Shown here piece by piece: positions 18,655 through 26,790 of a stretch of 64,000 nucleotides of DNA. Made by a program: the position numbers and the translations under genes. The DNA lies in NCBI GenBank assembly GCA_020632495.1, contig JACKFL010000005.1, positions 1,054,001 to 1,118,000 on the forward strand, in the 5' to 3' direction. Positions within the stretch are counted from its first letter, which is position 1, and each line of letters begins with the position of its first letter. The notes beneath the pieces are model-generated. The model was not told the DNA's origin, made no database searches, and saw only the letters and a list, made by a program, of their open reading frames with translations. Origin of the DNA: Candidatus Omnitrophota bacterium. GTDB taxonomy: Bacteria; Omnitrophota; Gorgyraeia; Zapsychrales; Zapsychraceae.

Positions 18655-19416
18655 ATGAGCGAATCCCCGATTGACAAACTGCGCCGCTTTATCGACAAAT
18701 CCGATGCCATCGTCGTCTTCACCGGTGCCGGGATCTCGACCGAGAGCGGGATCAGCGATTACCGTTCGCAGGGCGGGGTGTGGGAACGGTTCCAGCCGGT
18801 GACCATTCAGGAATTCATCGCCGACCCCGGCAAACGCAAACTCTACTGGCAGCGCAAGCTCGCCCTTTATGAACAGAACAAAGACGCCGGGCCCAATCCC
18901 GGCCACCTGGCCGTCGTCGAACTCGAACGGCGCGGCAAGCTGCTCGGCCTGATCACCCAAAACATCGACGGTCTGCATCAACAGGCCGGGACCGCTCCGG
19001 AAAAGATCCTGGAGATCCACGGCACCAATCAGGAAGTGATCTGCTTGTCCTGTCAGGAGATATGGCCGTGGCAGCACGCCTACGAGCGGTTGCTTAAGGG
19101 AGAAGAGGCCCCGGATTGCGAAAAATGCGGCGGATTGCTCAAGCCCAACACCATTTCCTTCGGGCAGTCGCTCAACGCGGCTGTATTGAACCGGTCCTTC
19201 GCGCTGGCCGAGGAGTGCGACTTTATGCTGGTCCTCGGTTCGAGCCTGGTCGTGGAGCCGGCCGCCTCGATCCCGCGTGTGGCCAAGCAGGGCAACGGCG
19301 GGGCTTGGCTAGCAATCATCACCCAATCCGCCACACCGCTGGACGGCTTGGCCGATCTGAAGATCGCGGCCTCGATCGGCGAAACCCTGAGCGCGGCCCT
19401 GGCCGTCCCGTCCTGA
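18655..19416 (+). CDS. cobB: NAD-dependent protein deacylase, SIR2 family
   Basis: 253 residues. Sirtuin motifs in order: VVFTGAGISTESGISDYRS, QNIDGLHQQAG, catalytic His in LEIHGTNQEV, zinc Cys pairs CLSC and CEKC, and GSSLVVEPAAS. Sirtuins remove acyl groups from lysines using NAD. The ATG at 18655 is chosen because the domain starts immediately after it; an in-frame GTG at 18607 lies inside the tRNA terminator. There is no strong ribosome site. No obvious partner such as an acetyl-CoA synthetase lies nearby. Confidence 0.92.
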   Translation: MSESPIDKLRRFIDKSDAIVVFTGAGISTESGISDYRSQGGVWERFQPVTIQEFIADPGKRKLYWQRKLALYEQNKDAGPNPGHLAVVELERRGKLLGLITQNIDGLHQQAGTAPEKILEIHGTNQEVICLSCQEIWPWQHAYERLLKGEEAPDCEKCGGLLKPNTISFGQSLNAAVLNRSFALAEECDFMLVLGSSLVVEPAASIPRVAKQGNGGAWLAIITQSATPLDGLADLKIAASIGETLSAALAVPS

Positions 19417-19471
19417 TCCTCCCGGTTCGCCGGATTGGTCTGAATAAATGCGACCTTTTTCCGTTTATGCA

Positions 19472-19499
19472 GTAAAATGGCGGATGTAAGCCGTTTTAC
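19472..19499. promoter_or_regulatory. Dyad upstream of msrB, possible operator
   Basis: GTAAAATGGC and GCCGTTTTAC form a near-perfect inverted repeat with an 8-nt centre. The left half overlaps a -10-like TAAAAT, 23 nt before the msrB start. The binding protein is unknown. Confidence 0.4.
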
Positions 19500-19521
19500 C
19501 GATACGGGAAAGGAGCGGACG

Positions 19522-20109
19522 ATGAAACCGAATTGGCTAATTAACCGACGCCTGCCGCTGGCTGTGGCGATATTGACGGCAGCGGCTTGGACCGCGGGGG
19601 CGGCGGAGATGAAGGACGGGGACAAACCTAAGGGCAGCATCCACCGGGAGGTCAAGATGAACAAGGAAAACCTGAAGGCCAAACTCACCGATCTGCAATA
19701 CTATGTGACCCAGGAGGACGGGACCGAGCGTCCTTTCCAGAACGAATACTGGGATAATAAAAAGCCGGGCATTTATGTGGACGTTGTCTCCGGTGAGCCG
19801 CTGTTCAGTTCGCTGGACAAGTTTGATTCGGGCACCGGCTGGCCCAGTTTCGTGCGGCCGCTGGTCGCGGAGAATGTGGTGGAAAACCGCGACGCCACCC
19901 ACGGAATGGTCCGCACCGAGGTGCGCAGTCAGGACGGGGATTCCCATCTCGGGCACGTCTTTCCGGACGGGCCGAAGCCGACCGGACTGCGTTACTGCAT
20001 CAATTCCGCCTCGCTGCGGTTTGTTCCGGTCGAAGATCTGGAGAAGGAAGGCTTCGGCCAATTCTTGCCGGCGTTCGAGGCCGCGGCCAAGGAAAAGAAG
20101 GACAAATAA
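19522..20109 (+). CDS. msrB: Exported peptide-methionine (R)-S-oxide reductase
   Basis: 195 residues, longer than cytosolic MsrB because of an N-terminal signal peptide (RRLPLAVAILTAAAWTAGAAE). SelR domain motifs are present: GTGWPSF, DSHLGHVF and the catalytic Cys159 in RYCINSASL. The CxxC pairs that bind zinc in many MsrB proteins are absent (SGEPLF instead of CGEPLF). It repairs oxidised methionine, here in the periplasm. ATG 19522 follows GGGAAAGGAG. First gene of an apparent four-gene run with DUF547, VTT and flavoprotein genes, spaced 50, 40 and 14 nt. Confidence 0.93.
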   Translation: MKPNWLINRRLPLAVAILTAAAWTAGAAEMKDGDKPKGSIHREVKMNKENLKAKLTDLQYYVTQEDGTERPFQNEYWDNKKPGIYVDVVSGEPLFSSLDKFDSGTGWPSFVRPLVAENVVENRDATHGMVRTEVRSQDGDSHLGHVFPDGPKPTGLRYCINSASLRFVPVEDLEKEGFGQFLPAFEAAAKEKKDK

Positions 20110-20159
20110 CAAAAGCGGGCGTGGCGTCGGGTTGACGCCGCGCGGGGGAGCAATGATCT

Positions 20160-20921
20160 ATGCGGTACAAACTGAGCCTGACACTCTGCGTACTGAGCAT
20201 CCTTTCCTTTGGCCTGACCGGAAACGCGGCGGCGGCCGGTATCGACTACACCCCCTACGAAAAGATTCTGAACACCTACGTCAACGGCGAAGGCCGGGTC
20301 AACTATCGAGGGCTTAAAGCCGATCGCGGTCCGCTCGATAATTTTATTCGGACCCAAATCGAGAATGCCGACCTCAGTGGATTTACGGACAACGAACGAA
20401 AGGCATTCTGGATCAATGCCTATAACGCCCTCACCCTGCGGCTGATCGTCGACAATTATCCGTTGCGCTTCGGCGGCATCCGGACGATCAATTGGGGACG
20501 GCCGTGGAGTATTCAGATGAAGGCGGCCGGCCGCGAACTGTCCCTTGGCGATATCGAACATGAGATCCTGCGTAAGTGGGACCCGATCGACCCGCGCATA
20601 CACTTCGCGATCAACTGCGCCTCGGGCGGTTGCCCCAAACTGCCCAATACGCATTTTCCGCCTGCCGACCTCGACCGTCGGCTGGATTTCGAGGCCCGCC
20701 GCTTTATGAACGACCCGGCCAAGGTCCGCCTCGACCGCGCGCAGAACATTCTTTATCACAGCGAGATCCTGAAGTGGTTTGACGAAGACTTTCTCGCCGT
20801 CGCCCCGGACCTGAAAAGTTATATCCTCAAATACATTAAGGACGATGACCGCCGTTATATCCAAAGCCATGACGTCAAACTCAAGACAGTCGATTATGAC
20901 TGGAGTCTGAACGAACAGTAA
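20160..20921 (+). CDS. DUF547 family exported protein
   Basis: 253 residues with a signal peptide (LSLTLCVLSILSFGLTGNAAAA). DUF547 signature blocks: RVNYRGLKAD, ERKAFWINAYNALTL, DIEHEILRKWDPIDPRIHFAINCASGGCP. The two Cys of CASGGC are typical of the family; no activity is established to my knowledge. A second DUF547 protein lies at 47394-48188. The association with a VTT protein and a mercuric-reductase-like flavoprotein recurs in many bacteria. The start follows GCGGGGGAG. Confidence 0.9.
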   Translation: MRYKLSLTLCVLSILSFGLTGNAAAAGIDYTPYEKILNTYVNGEGRVNYRGLKADRGPLDNFIRTQIENADLSGFTDNERKAFWINAYNALTLRLIVDNYPLRFGGIRTINWGRPWSIQMKAAGRELSLGDIEHEILRKWDPIDPRIHFAINCASGGCPKLPNTHFPPADLDRRLDFEARRFMNDPAKVRLDRAQNILYHSEILKWFDEDFLAVAPDLKSYILKYIKDDDRRYIQSHDVKLKTVDYDWSLNEQ

Positions 20922-20961
20922 TCGCCGCCCGCGGGACCCTGCCCGCCGGAAAGGAAGGGTC

Positions 20962-21669
20962 ATGAACACCACTAAATGGATCATCACCGCCATCGTTGTG
21001 ATCGGAGCGATCGGGGGATTGTTTATGCTGGCCGATCAGCACACCAACTTCTGTCCCCAGTGTCTGGCCAAGAATCTGAATCCGGAGGTCATCCGCCATT
21101 ACATTGAAGGCTTCGGGCCGTGGGCGATCGCGGTTTACGTCGGATTATATATCGTCAATACCATGACGCTGGTGCCGCCGATCGCCTTTATGTCATTGTC
21201 TGCCGGGGCGCTGTTCGGTCCGGTGTGGGGGACGGTGGCGCTGACGCTCGGCTCCTTTTGCGGGACGACGGTCACTTTTTTCATTTCGCGCTACCTCGGC
21301 GGCGGTCTTGTCGACCGGTTCGTGAAGGGCCGGGCCGAGGAGTTTAACAAACGGTTCAGCGAAAACGGTTTTATCGTCCTGCTGCCGATCCGTCTGATCG
21401 GATTTCCGCCGTACGAATTTATCAATTACGCCGTCGGCTTGTCGAAGATCTCTTACCGCGATTACATCGCGGCGACCATGCTGGGGATGTCGCCGGCGAT
21501 CATCATCCAGGTCCTGCTCGCCGACCGGCTCGCCAACTTCAGCTGGAAGGACCCGGTCCTGTATGTGGCCGTCGGTCTGTTCATCGGGATGGGTGTGATT
21601 ACCGGCAAAATCATCAAGCAAAAGCGGGCCGAGGACAAGGCGGCCATGAACGCCGCCGAGGCGGTCTAG
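20962..21669 (+). CDS. TVP38/TMEM64 (VTT domain) membrane protein
   Basis: 235 residues with an N-terminal TM anchor, a CPQC pair in the first loop (residues about 31-34), then the VTT core: TLVPPIAFMSLSAGALFGP, TLGSFCGTTVTFFISRYLGG, and the IRLIGFPPYEFINYAVGLS motif. VTT/DedA-type proteins are inner-membrane proteins, several of which act as lipid scramblases or transporters. GGAAAGGAAGG precedes the ATG; the next gene starts 14 nt after the stop, so the pair is very probably one transcript. Confidence 0.9.
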   Translation: MNTTKWIITAIVVIGAIGGLFMLADQHTNFCPQCLAKNLNPEVIRHYIEGFGPWAIAVYVGLYIVNTMTLVPPIAFMSLSAGALFGPVWGTVALTLGSFCGTTVTFFISRYLGGGLVDRFVKGRAEEFNKRFSENGFIVLLPIRLIGFPPYEFINYAVGLSKISYRDYIAATMLGMSPAIIIQVLLADRLANFSWKDPVLYVAVGLFIGMGVITGKIIKQKRAEDKAAMNAAEAV

Positions 21670-21683
21670 GGAAGGGGGAACGC

Positions 21684-23126
21684 ATGGCCAAGCATGATTA
21701 TGATCTGATCGTCATCGGGGGCGGGGCCGGCGGGCTCACTGCGTCCACTTTTGCCGGTCAGTCCGCCGCCAAGACTCTGCTGATCGAGAAGGAGGAAAAA
21801 CTCGGCGGGGATTGTCTGCACTACGGTTGTGTTCCCTCCAAGTCGCTGATCAAGAGCGCCTACGTCGCCAATGTCATCCGCCATGCTGAACATTACGGTC
21901 TGCCCAAGGTTGAGCTCGGGCCGGTCGATTATCAAAAGGTCAGCCGGCGCATCCGCGGGATCATCGGGACCATCCAGGCCCATGACGAGCCGGATTACAT
22001 CCGCGACAAATACAATGTCGAAACGGAATTCGGTGAGGCCCGCTTTCTCGATGCCAACACAATTGAATTGAACGGCCGGCGGATCAGCGCGCGGTATTTT
22101 GTGATTGCCACCGGTTCGTCGCCGTTAATCCCGCCGGTCGAAGGCCTGAACGAAGTGCCGTATATCACCAATCTCGATATTTTCTCGCTGGAGAAACTGC
22201 CGGAGTCGATGGTGGTCCTCGGCGGCGGTCCGATCGGGTTGGAGATGGCCCAGTCGTTTCACCGGCTCGGCTGCCGGGTCACGGTGATTGACCGCGGACC
22301 GCAGTTCCTGCCCAAGGAAGATCCCGACATCGCGGGTTTTATCCGGGACCGTCTTCAGGATGAAGGCATCACCATTCACCAGGATTTCGAGGCCCGGCAG
22401 GTGGCCCGTAAGGACGGCAAGATCATCGTGACCTTTGCCTGTCAACAGTCAGGCTCCGTCCACAGCGTCGAGGCCGAGGCCCTGCTGGTGGCAACCGGCC
22501 GCAAGGCTAATATTCATGGATTGGACCTGGAAAAGGCCGGTGTCGCGTTCGACCGCCATATCCGTGTCAATGCGAAGATGCAGACCTCGCAGAAGAATAT
22601 CTACGCGGCCGGTGACGTCACCGGCGGCTATCAGTTCACGCACGTGGCCAGCTATGAGGCCGTGGTCGCCATTTACAATTGCATTTTGAAGATCCCCAAG
22701 AAGGCCGTTTATGACAATACGCCGTGGGTCACTTATCTGGACCCGGAGGTCGCCTCGATCGGTTATAACGAGCAGCGGGCCCAAAAGGCGGGGATCGAAT
22801 ATGTCAAACATATCGAACGCATCACCCATAACGACCGCGCCTTGGCTGAAGGCGAGAACGACGGTTTGATCAAGATCTTGATGAATAAAAAGGGGAAGGT
22901 CATCGGTGTGCAGATCGTCAGTTATCACGCCGGTGATCTGATCGCGGAATGGATCCCGGTCCTCAATGGCAAGGTCAAACTCTCCACGCTGACCGACGCG
23001 ATCCATCCGTACCCGACGATGTCGGAGATCAACAAGAACGCCAGTGTGAACTATCTGGTCTCAACGATCCCGCCGTGGACCAAGAAACTCACCAAGATGT
23101 TGTTCGGTTATCAGGGCAAGGCGTAA
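21684..23126 (+). CDS. FAD/NAD(P)-dependent disulfide oxidoreductase (mercuric reductase-like)
   Basis: 480 residues, class I pyridine nucleotide-disulfide oxidoreductase. FAD loop VIGGGAGGLTAS at the N-terminus, redox-active GGDCLHYGCVPSK (residues about 41-53), NAD loop VLGGGPIGLEMAQ, second FAD motif NIYAAGDVTGGYQ, and a C-terminal dimerisation domain with HPYPTMSE. It lacks the N-terminal HMA domain and C-terminal Cys pair of true MerA, so mercury reduction is not indicated. Coupled to the VTT gene; a role in membrane redox or quinone chemistry is inference from context. Confidence 0.9.
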   Translation: MAKHDYDLIVIGGGAGGLTASTFAGQSAAKTLLIEKEEKLGGDCLHYGCVPSKSLIKSAYVANVIRHAEHYGLPKVELGPVDYQKVSRRIRGIIGTIQAHDEPDYIRDKYNVETEFGEARFLDANTIELNGRRISARYFVIATGSSPLIPPVEGLNEVPYITNLDIFSLEKLPESMVVLGGGPIGLEMAQSFHRLGCRVTVIDRGPQFLPKEDPDIAGFIRDRLQDEGITIHQDFEARQVARKDGKIIVTFACQQSGSVHSVEAEALLVATGRKANIHGLDLEKAGVAFDRHIRVNAKMQTSQKNIYAAGDVTGGYQFTHVASYEAVVAIYNCILKIPKKAVYDNTPWVTYLDPEVASIGYNEQRAQKAGIEYVKHIERITHNDRALAEGENDGLIKILMNKKGKVIGVQIVSYHAGDLIAEWIPVLNGKVKLSTLTDAIHPYPTMSEINKNASVNYLVSTIPPWTKKLTKMLFGYQGKA

Positions 23127-23156
23127 AAAGAACTTTTCCTTATCAGGCCCTTCCGC

Positions 23157-23162
23157 TATATT
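23157..23162 (+). promoter_or_regulatory. -10 element close to the GH13 start
   Basis: TATATT preceded by CCGC lies 6 nt before the ATG at 23169, a leaderless-type arrangement. Confidence 0.4.
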
Positions 23163-23168
23163 AGATAT

Positions 23169-24677
23169 ATGAGCACCCCGACCCCCCCGTATTTGTACGA
23201 AATCAATACCATGTCTTTTCTCATCCGGATGGGAGACGACGGCGAACGGCCGTTGCCGCTGGCGAAGCTCCACGGAGATTTCTTCAGCGGGTTGCGCGAT
23301 CGCGGCTTCGGATACGTGTGGATGATGGGCATGTGGGAACGCAGCCCGGCTTCCCGCCAGGAGGCGCTCGATCATCCGGACCTGCAGCGCGAATACACCG
23401 CCGCCTTGGGGAATTGGGAGGCGGCGGATGTAACGGGTTCGCCCTATGCGGTGCGCCGGTATCAACCCGATCCGCGTTTCGGCAAGTGGAAGGACCTTAA
23501 GAAATTCAAGGAGCATCTCAACGGCTTGGGTCTGAAATTGATCCTCGATTTTGTTCCCAACCACACCGCGTTGGACCATCCCTGGGTCAGCGAACGTCCC
23601 GAAAGTTATTTGTGCGCCAACCGCGAACAACGCGACGCTCTCAATCACGACCATTTTCATGAAATCGTGCCGGGCCGCTATGCCGCGCTCGGCCGCGATC
23701 CCTATCTCGATCCCTGGACCGATACCCTGCAACTCAACTACGCCGATCCCGAGACCCGCGAGCTGATCATCCAGGAGCTGGAGCGTATCGCCATGTACTG
23801 CGACGGGCTGCGCTGCGATATGGCGATGCTGGTCGTCAACCGGGTGATCCGACAAACGTGGGGGCATCTGATCGGCGCGGACCTGCCCCCGGAGGAATTC
23901 TGGTCAGAGGCCATCACGCGGATCAAGGACCAGCATCCCGGTTTTGTCTTTATCGCCGAGAGTTACTGGAACATGGAATGGGAATTGCAGCAGATGGGAT
24001 TCGACTACACTTATGACAAGGTGCTATATGACCGGTTGCTGAATTCCGACGCCGGCGATGTGCGCGGGCATCTGTGCGCGGACCTGGAGTATCAGTTCCG
24101 CAGTCTGCGCTTTATCGAGAATCATGATGAGCCCCGTTCGCTGGCCGTGATGGACGAGGCCCAGGCCCGGGCGGCGGCTGTGGTGGCCCTGACGGTTCCG
24201 GGGCTGAAGCTGATCTTCGACGGTCAGACCGACGGCCGCACCGTCAAGATGCCGGTGCAGCTGCGCCGGGGCCCGGATGAAGATCCCAACCGCGTGATGA
24301 CGTACTTTTACGAAACCCTGTTCGACTTTACCGGGTCCGATGTGTTCGTCGAGGGCGAGTGGACGCTCTGCGAAGTCCATCCGTCGTCGGAGAACAATCC
24401 CAGTTACGACCGCATCCTGGCCTGGGCGTGGCGCTTCGAGAATGAGATGCGCGCGGTGATCGTCAATTACGCCCCGGAGGCGGCCCAGGCGCGCGTGAAG
24501 CTGCCGTGGATCCCCGAGGCGCACGAGCCGGTCATCTTCGACGATCACGCCACCGACGAGGTCTATGACCGCGAGCGCCACGAATTGCGCGCCGAGGGTC
24601 TTTATGTGGACCTGGGCCCGTGGCAGTTCCACTGGTTATCGTGCGCCCTGCACGCCGGCGTTGCAGCGCCCGCATGA
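23169..24677 (+). CDS. Alpha-amylase family (GH13) protein
   Basis: 502 residues with the GH13 (beta/alpha)8 signature regions: DFVPNH (Asp127-His132), DGLRCDMAM with nucleophile Asp217, general acid Glu264 in FIAESYW, and NHDEPR with transition-state Asp320. All three catalytic carboxylates are present. There is no signal peptide, so it is cytoplasmic and may act on storage glucans or oligosaccharides; specificity cannot be read. The stop overlaps the start of the DUF3500 gene (ATGA). Confidence 0.88.
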   Translation: MSTPTPPYLYEINTMSFLIRMGDDGERPLPLAKLHGDFFSGLRDRGFGYVWMMGMWERSPASRQEALDHPDLQREYTAALGNWEAADVTGSPYAVRRYQPDPRFGKWKDLKKFKEHLNGLGLKLILDFVPNHTALDHPWVSERPESYLCANREQRDALNHDHFHEIVPGRYAALGRDPYLDPWTDTLQLNYADPETRELIIQELERIAMYCDGLRCDMAMLVVNRVIRQTWGHLIGADLPPEEFWSEAITRIKDQHPGFVFIAESYWNMEWELQQMGFDYTYDKVLYDRLLNSDAGDVRGHLCADLEYQFRSLRFIENHDEPRSLAVMDEAQARAAAVVALTVPGLKLIFDGQTDGRTVKMPVQLRRGPDEDPNRVMTYFYETLFDFTGSDVFVEGEWTLCEVHPSSENNPSYDRILAWAWRFENEMRAVIVNYAPEAAQARVKLPWIPEAHEPVIFDDHATDEVYDRERHELRAEGLYVDLGPWQFHWLSCALHAGVAAPA

Positions 24678-25699
24678 TCCGCCCGCGAACCGCTGTTGCC
24701 GCCGGGCTCATTATCCTTTTCCTGACCGCGACCGCGGTCAAATCCTCCGACCATCACCCGGCCGTCACCGTAATCACCGAGACGGCTGGCGCGTGGTTCG
24801 ATTCCCTGGACAACCGCCAGCAGGTTGCCGTGTCGTTTCCCTTTGATGACCGGGAACGCCTGCGCTGGCATTATTTTCCACACAGCGGCGCCGGATTGAC
24901 GCTGCGCGAGATGAGCGAAGAACAGCGCGGCCTGGCCGCGGACATGATCCGCGCGGTCCTCTCCACGGCCGGGGCGCACAAGGTGGAAGAGATCATGGCC
25001 CTGGAGACGGTCCTTCAGCAGCTGGAGGGGAGTTCCCCGCGTTACCGAGATCCGTTGCGCTACGCCTTTACACTCTACGGGCAGCCCGGCGAACCACCCT
25101 GGGGGTGGCGTGTCGACGGGCATCACCTGGCCGTCAATGTCACCGTGGCCACGGAGCGGGACATCGTTCTGACGCCGCTCTTTTTGGGGAGCAATCCGGC
25201 CAAGGTCCCGCGCGGGCCGTTTGCCGGCCAACAGATTCAGAAAGATGAGGCCGCTCGTGCCCTGACCCTCGTTAACAGTCTGAACGCCGAACAGCGCGGG
25301 CGCGCGGTCCTGCGCGACCGGTCCGTCGGTAATATCCTCGCCGGGCCGGGGCAACTCGACCGGGTCCGGGAATTCGAAGGGATCCCTTATACGGACCTGA
25401 CCGACGATCAGCGCCGGCAACTGATGGAACTGATTGAAGTCTATGTGGGCACCGCCCGCGACGACATCGGCCAGCCGTATCTGGAGCTTATCCGCGCGGA
25501 CGTGCCGGAGTTGTATTTCGCCTGGGCCGGCGGGACGCAGGAGGGGGACGCCTACTACTACCGCATCCACGGCCCGCGCGTCCTCATTGAGTTCGACAAT
25601 ACGCAGAATAACGGCAACCATATCCACAGTGTGTGGCGGGATCCTCTCAATGATTTCGGCCGGGATGTCTTGCGGGAGCATTACTTGCAAGAGCATTGA
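24674..25699 (+). CDS. DUF3500 domain exported protein
   Basis: 341 residues from ATG 24674, overlapping the GH13 stop by 4 nt. A signal peptide or anchor (TAVAAGLIILFLTATAVKSS) is followed by the DUF3500 pattern: FPFDDRERLRWHYFP, LYGQPGEPPWGWRVDGHHL, AWAGGTQEGDAYYYRIHGP and FDNTQNNGNHIHSVWRD. The conserved His and Asp residues suggest metal binding or catalysis, but no function is established to my knowledge. Confidence 0.85.
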   Translation: MIRPRTAVAAGLIILFLTATAVKSSDHHPAVTVITETAGAWFDSLDNRQQVAVSFPFDDRERLRWHYFPHSGAGLTLREMSEEQRGLAADMIRAVLSTAGAHKVEEIMALETVLQQLEGSSPRYRDPLRYAFTLYGQPGEPPWGWRVDGHHLAVNVTVATERDIVLTPLFLGSNPAKVPRGPFAGQQIQKDEAARALTLVNSLNAEQRGRAVLRDRSVGNILAGPGQLDRVREFEGIPYTDLTDDQRRQLMELIEVYVGTARDDIGQPYLELIRADVPELYFAWAGGTQEGDAYYYRIHGPRVLIEFDNTQNNGNHIHSVWRDPLNDFGRDVLREHYLQEH

Positions 25700-25704
25700 A
25701 TACT

Positions 25705-25880
25705 AGCGGTTAGCGTTTAGCGGACAGCGGCGAGTGCTCAGGTCGCGGCATTCTGGGATTAGGGAATAGCGGATAGTGGCTGTCGAGGGAGGAGGGCCCC
25801 GCAGCTCACTAAATACTGATCCCACCGCCAACTAATCACTGATCCCTTACTAATCTCTATCCGCTCACCGCTATCCGCTG
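25705..25880. repeat. Family A heptad inverted element
   Basis: The left arm AGCGGTTAGCGTTTAGCGGA is followed by a GGCGAGTGCTCAGG core (the inverse of the core in other A copies). Family C/F-like words (ATTAGGGAATAGCGG, CACTGATCCC) lie inside. The right arm ends TCCGCTCACCGCTATCCGCT. Confidence 0.8.
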
Positions 25881-25910
25881 AATCTTAGTGCCTGTGGCAT
25901 CCCGATAAGA

Positions 25911-25916
25911 TATAAT
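25911..25916 (+). promoter_or_regulatory. -10 element close to the gluzincin start
   Basis: TATAAT lies 9 nt before the GTG at 25926, immediately behind the A element. The -35 is weak. Confidence 0.45.
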
Positions 25917-25925
25917 GAGTACATC

Positions 25926-26681
25926 GTGAAGAGACGCGCTGCACAGATTCGTCGAATTATTATCTACCTGCTCATGCTCGCCTGTCTCTACCCCATCACC
26001 CAAGCCGACTTTTTTATCAACATCAATCCGCTATGGACGCATACCGGCACCACGCATTTCATTATCCGCTATCCGCGCGGGTCGCCGGCGGCCGACGGCA
26101 TCATGGACTTGGCCGCTCAGCTGGAAGGTTATTACGCCGAGTTGACCAAGATTTTTCCGCTCCCCGAACACGAACCGATACCGGTTTATTATCACAACCG
26201 CCAATTGTTTGCGGGATTGAACCCGGTGTGGGGCTACACCACCGACTACTCTGTCCATGCGACCTATTCGCACCGGATCAAGGACACCAGTCCGCATGAA
26301 CTGCGGCATTTCATCCAGGACATGATCAATCCGGACGCGCCTTACTTTTTTAACGAAGGCGCCTGCGGCATCGGGATCCGCATCGGCGGGATCGGTTTCG
26401 ACAGCCGGGCGCGCGCGTCCTGTCCGGACCTGCAACGGATAACATTGGAGTCCCTGGTCCATGACTACCGTATGCACGCCGACCGGCGGCAGGACTATTG
26501 GGCCTATTCGTTCGCCGCATTCCTGACCGGGACCTTCGGCAAAAAGACCTTCGGCCGCTTCTACGCGCGGGCCACGCCGGCCGATTGGAGAGAGGTCTTT
26601 GCCGAGGAATTCGGTATTCCGCCCGGCCAGGCCGAGGCCGCCTGGAAAGCGGCGCTGTGCGCGAAAATCCCGCTTCAATAG
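25926..26681 (+). CDS. Exported zinc metallopeptidase-like protein (gluzincin pattern)
   Basis: 251 residues from GTG 25926. A basic N-terminus and a hydrophobic stretch (RIIIYLLMLACLYPI) form a signal peptide. HELRH (His124, Glu125, His128) with a downstream NEGAC (Glu144) matches the HExxH + Glu arrangement of gluzincins and MA-clan peptidases. FIIRYPRGSPAADGIMDLA at the N-terminus resembles the lead-in of peptidase MA-like domains. Substrate unknown. A promoter with almost no leader lies between it and the repeat element upstream. Confidence 0.7.
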   Translation: MKRRAAQIRRIIIYLLMLACLYPITQADFFININPLWTHTGTTHFIIRYPRGSPAADGIMDLAAQLEGYYAELTKIFPLPEHEPIPVYYHNRQLFAGLNPVWGYTTDYSVHATYSHRIKDTSPHELRHFIQDMINPDAPYFFNEGACGIGIRIGGIGFDSRARASCPDLQRITLESLVHDYRMHADRRQDYWAYSFAAFLTGTFGKKTFGRFYARATPADWREVFAEEFGIPPGQAEAAWKAALCAKIPLQ

Positions 26682-26712
26682 CAGCCCGCCCCCGATCCTG
26701 TGCTAAAATGAC

Positions 26713-26790
26713 ATCAATAAAATAGGGACAGACTCCAATTTACGGTATTGGCGCCTGTCCCTGAATCATCGGGGTTTGTCCCCATTTTTT
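26713..26790. repeat. GGGACAG short inverted sequence before the acyltransferase gene
   Basis: AGGGACAGACTCCAATTTAC is answered by GCGCCTGTCCCT, then GGGGTTTGTCCCC follows directly before the ATG at 26791. This looks like a small hairpin element; its words resemble a common GGGACAGACTCC repeat I recall from environmental bacterial genomes. Confidence 0.5.

Noticed and set aside
21684..23126. True mercuric reductase (merA)
   Set aside because: No HMA domain, no C-terminal Cys pair and no mer operon neighbours; only the general flavoprotein fold matches.
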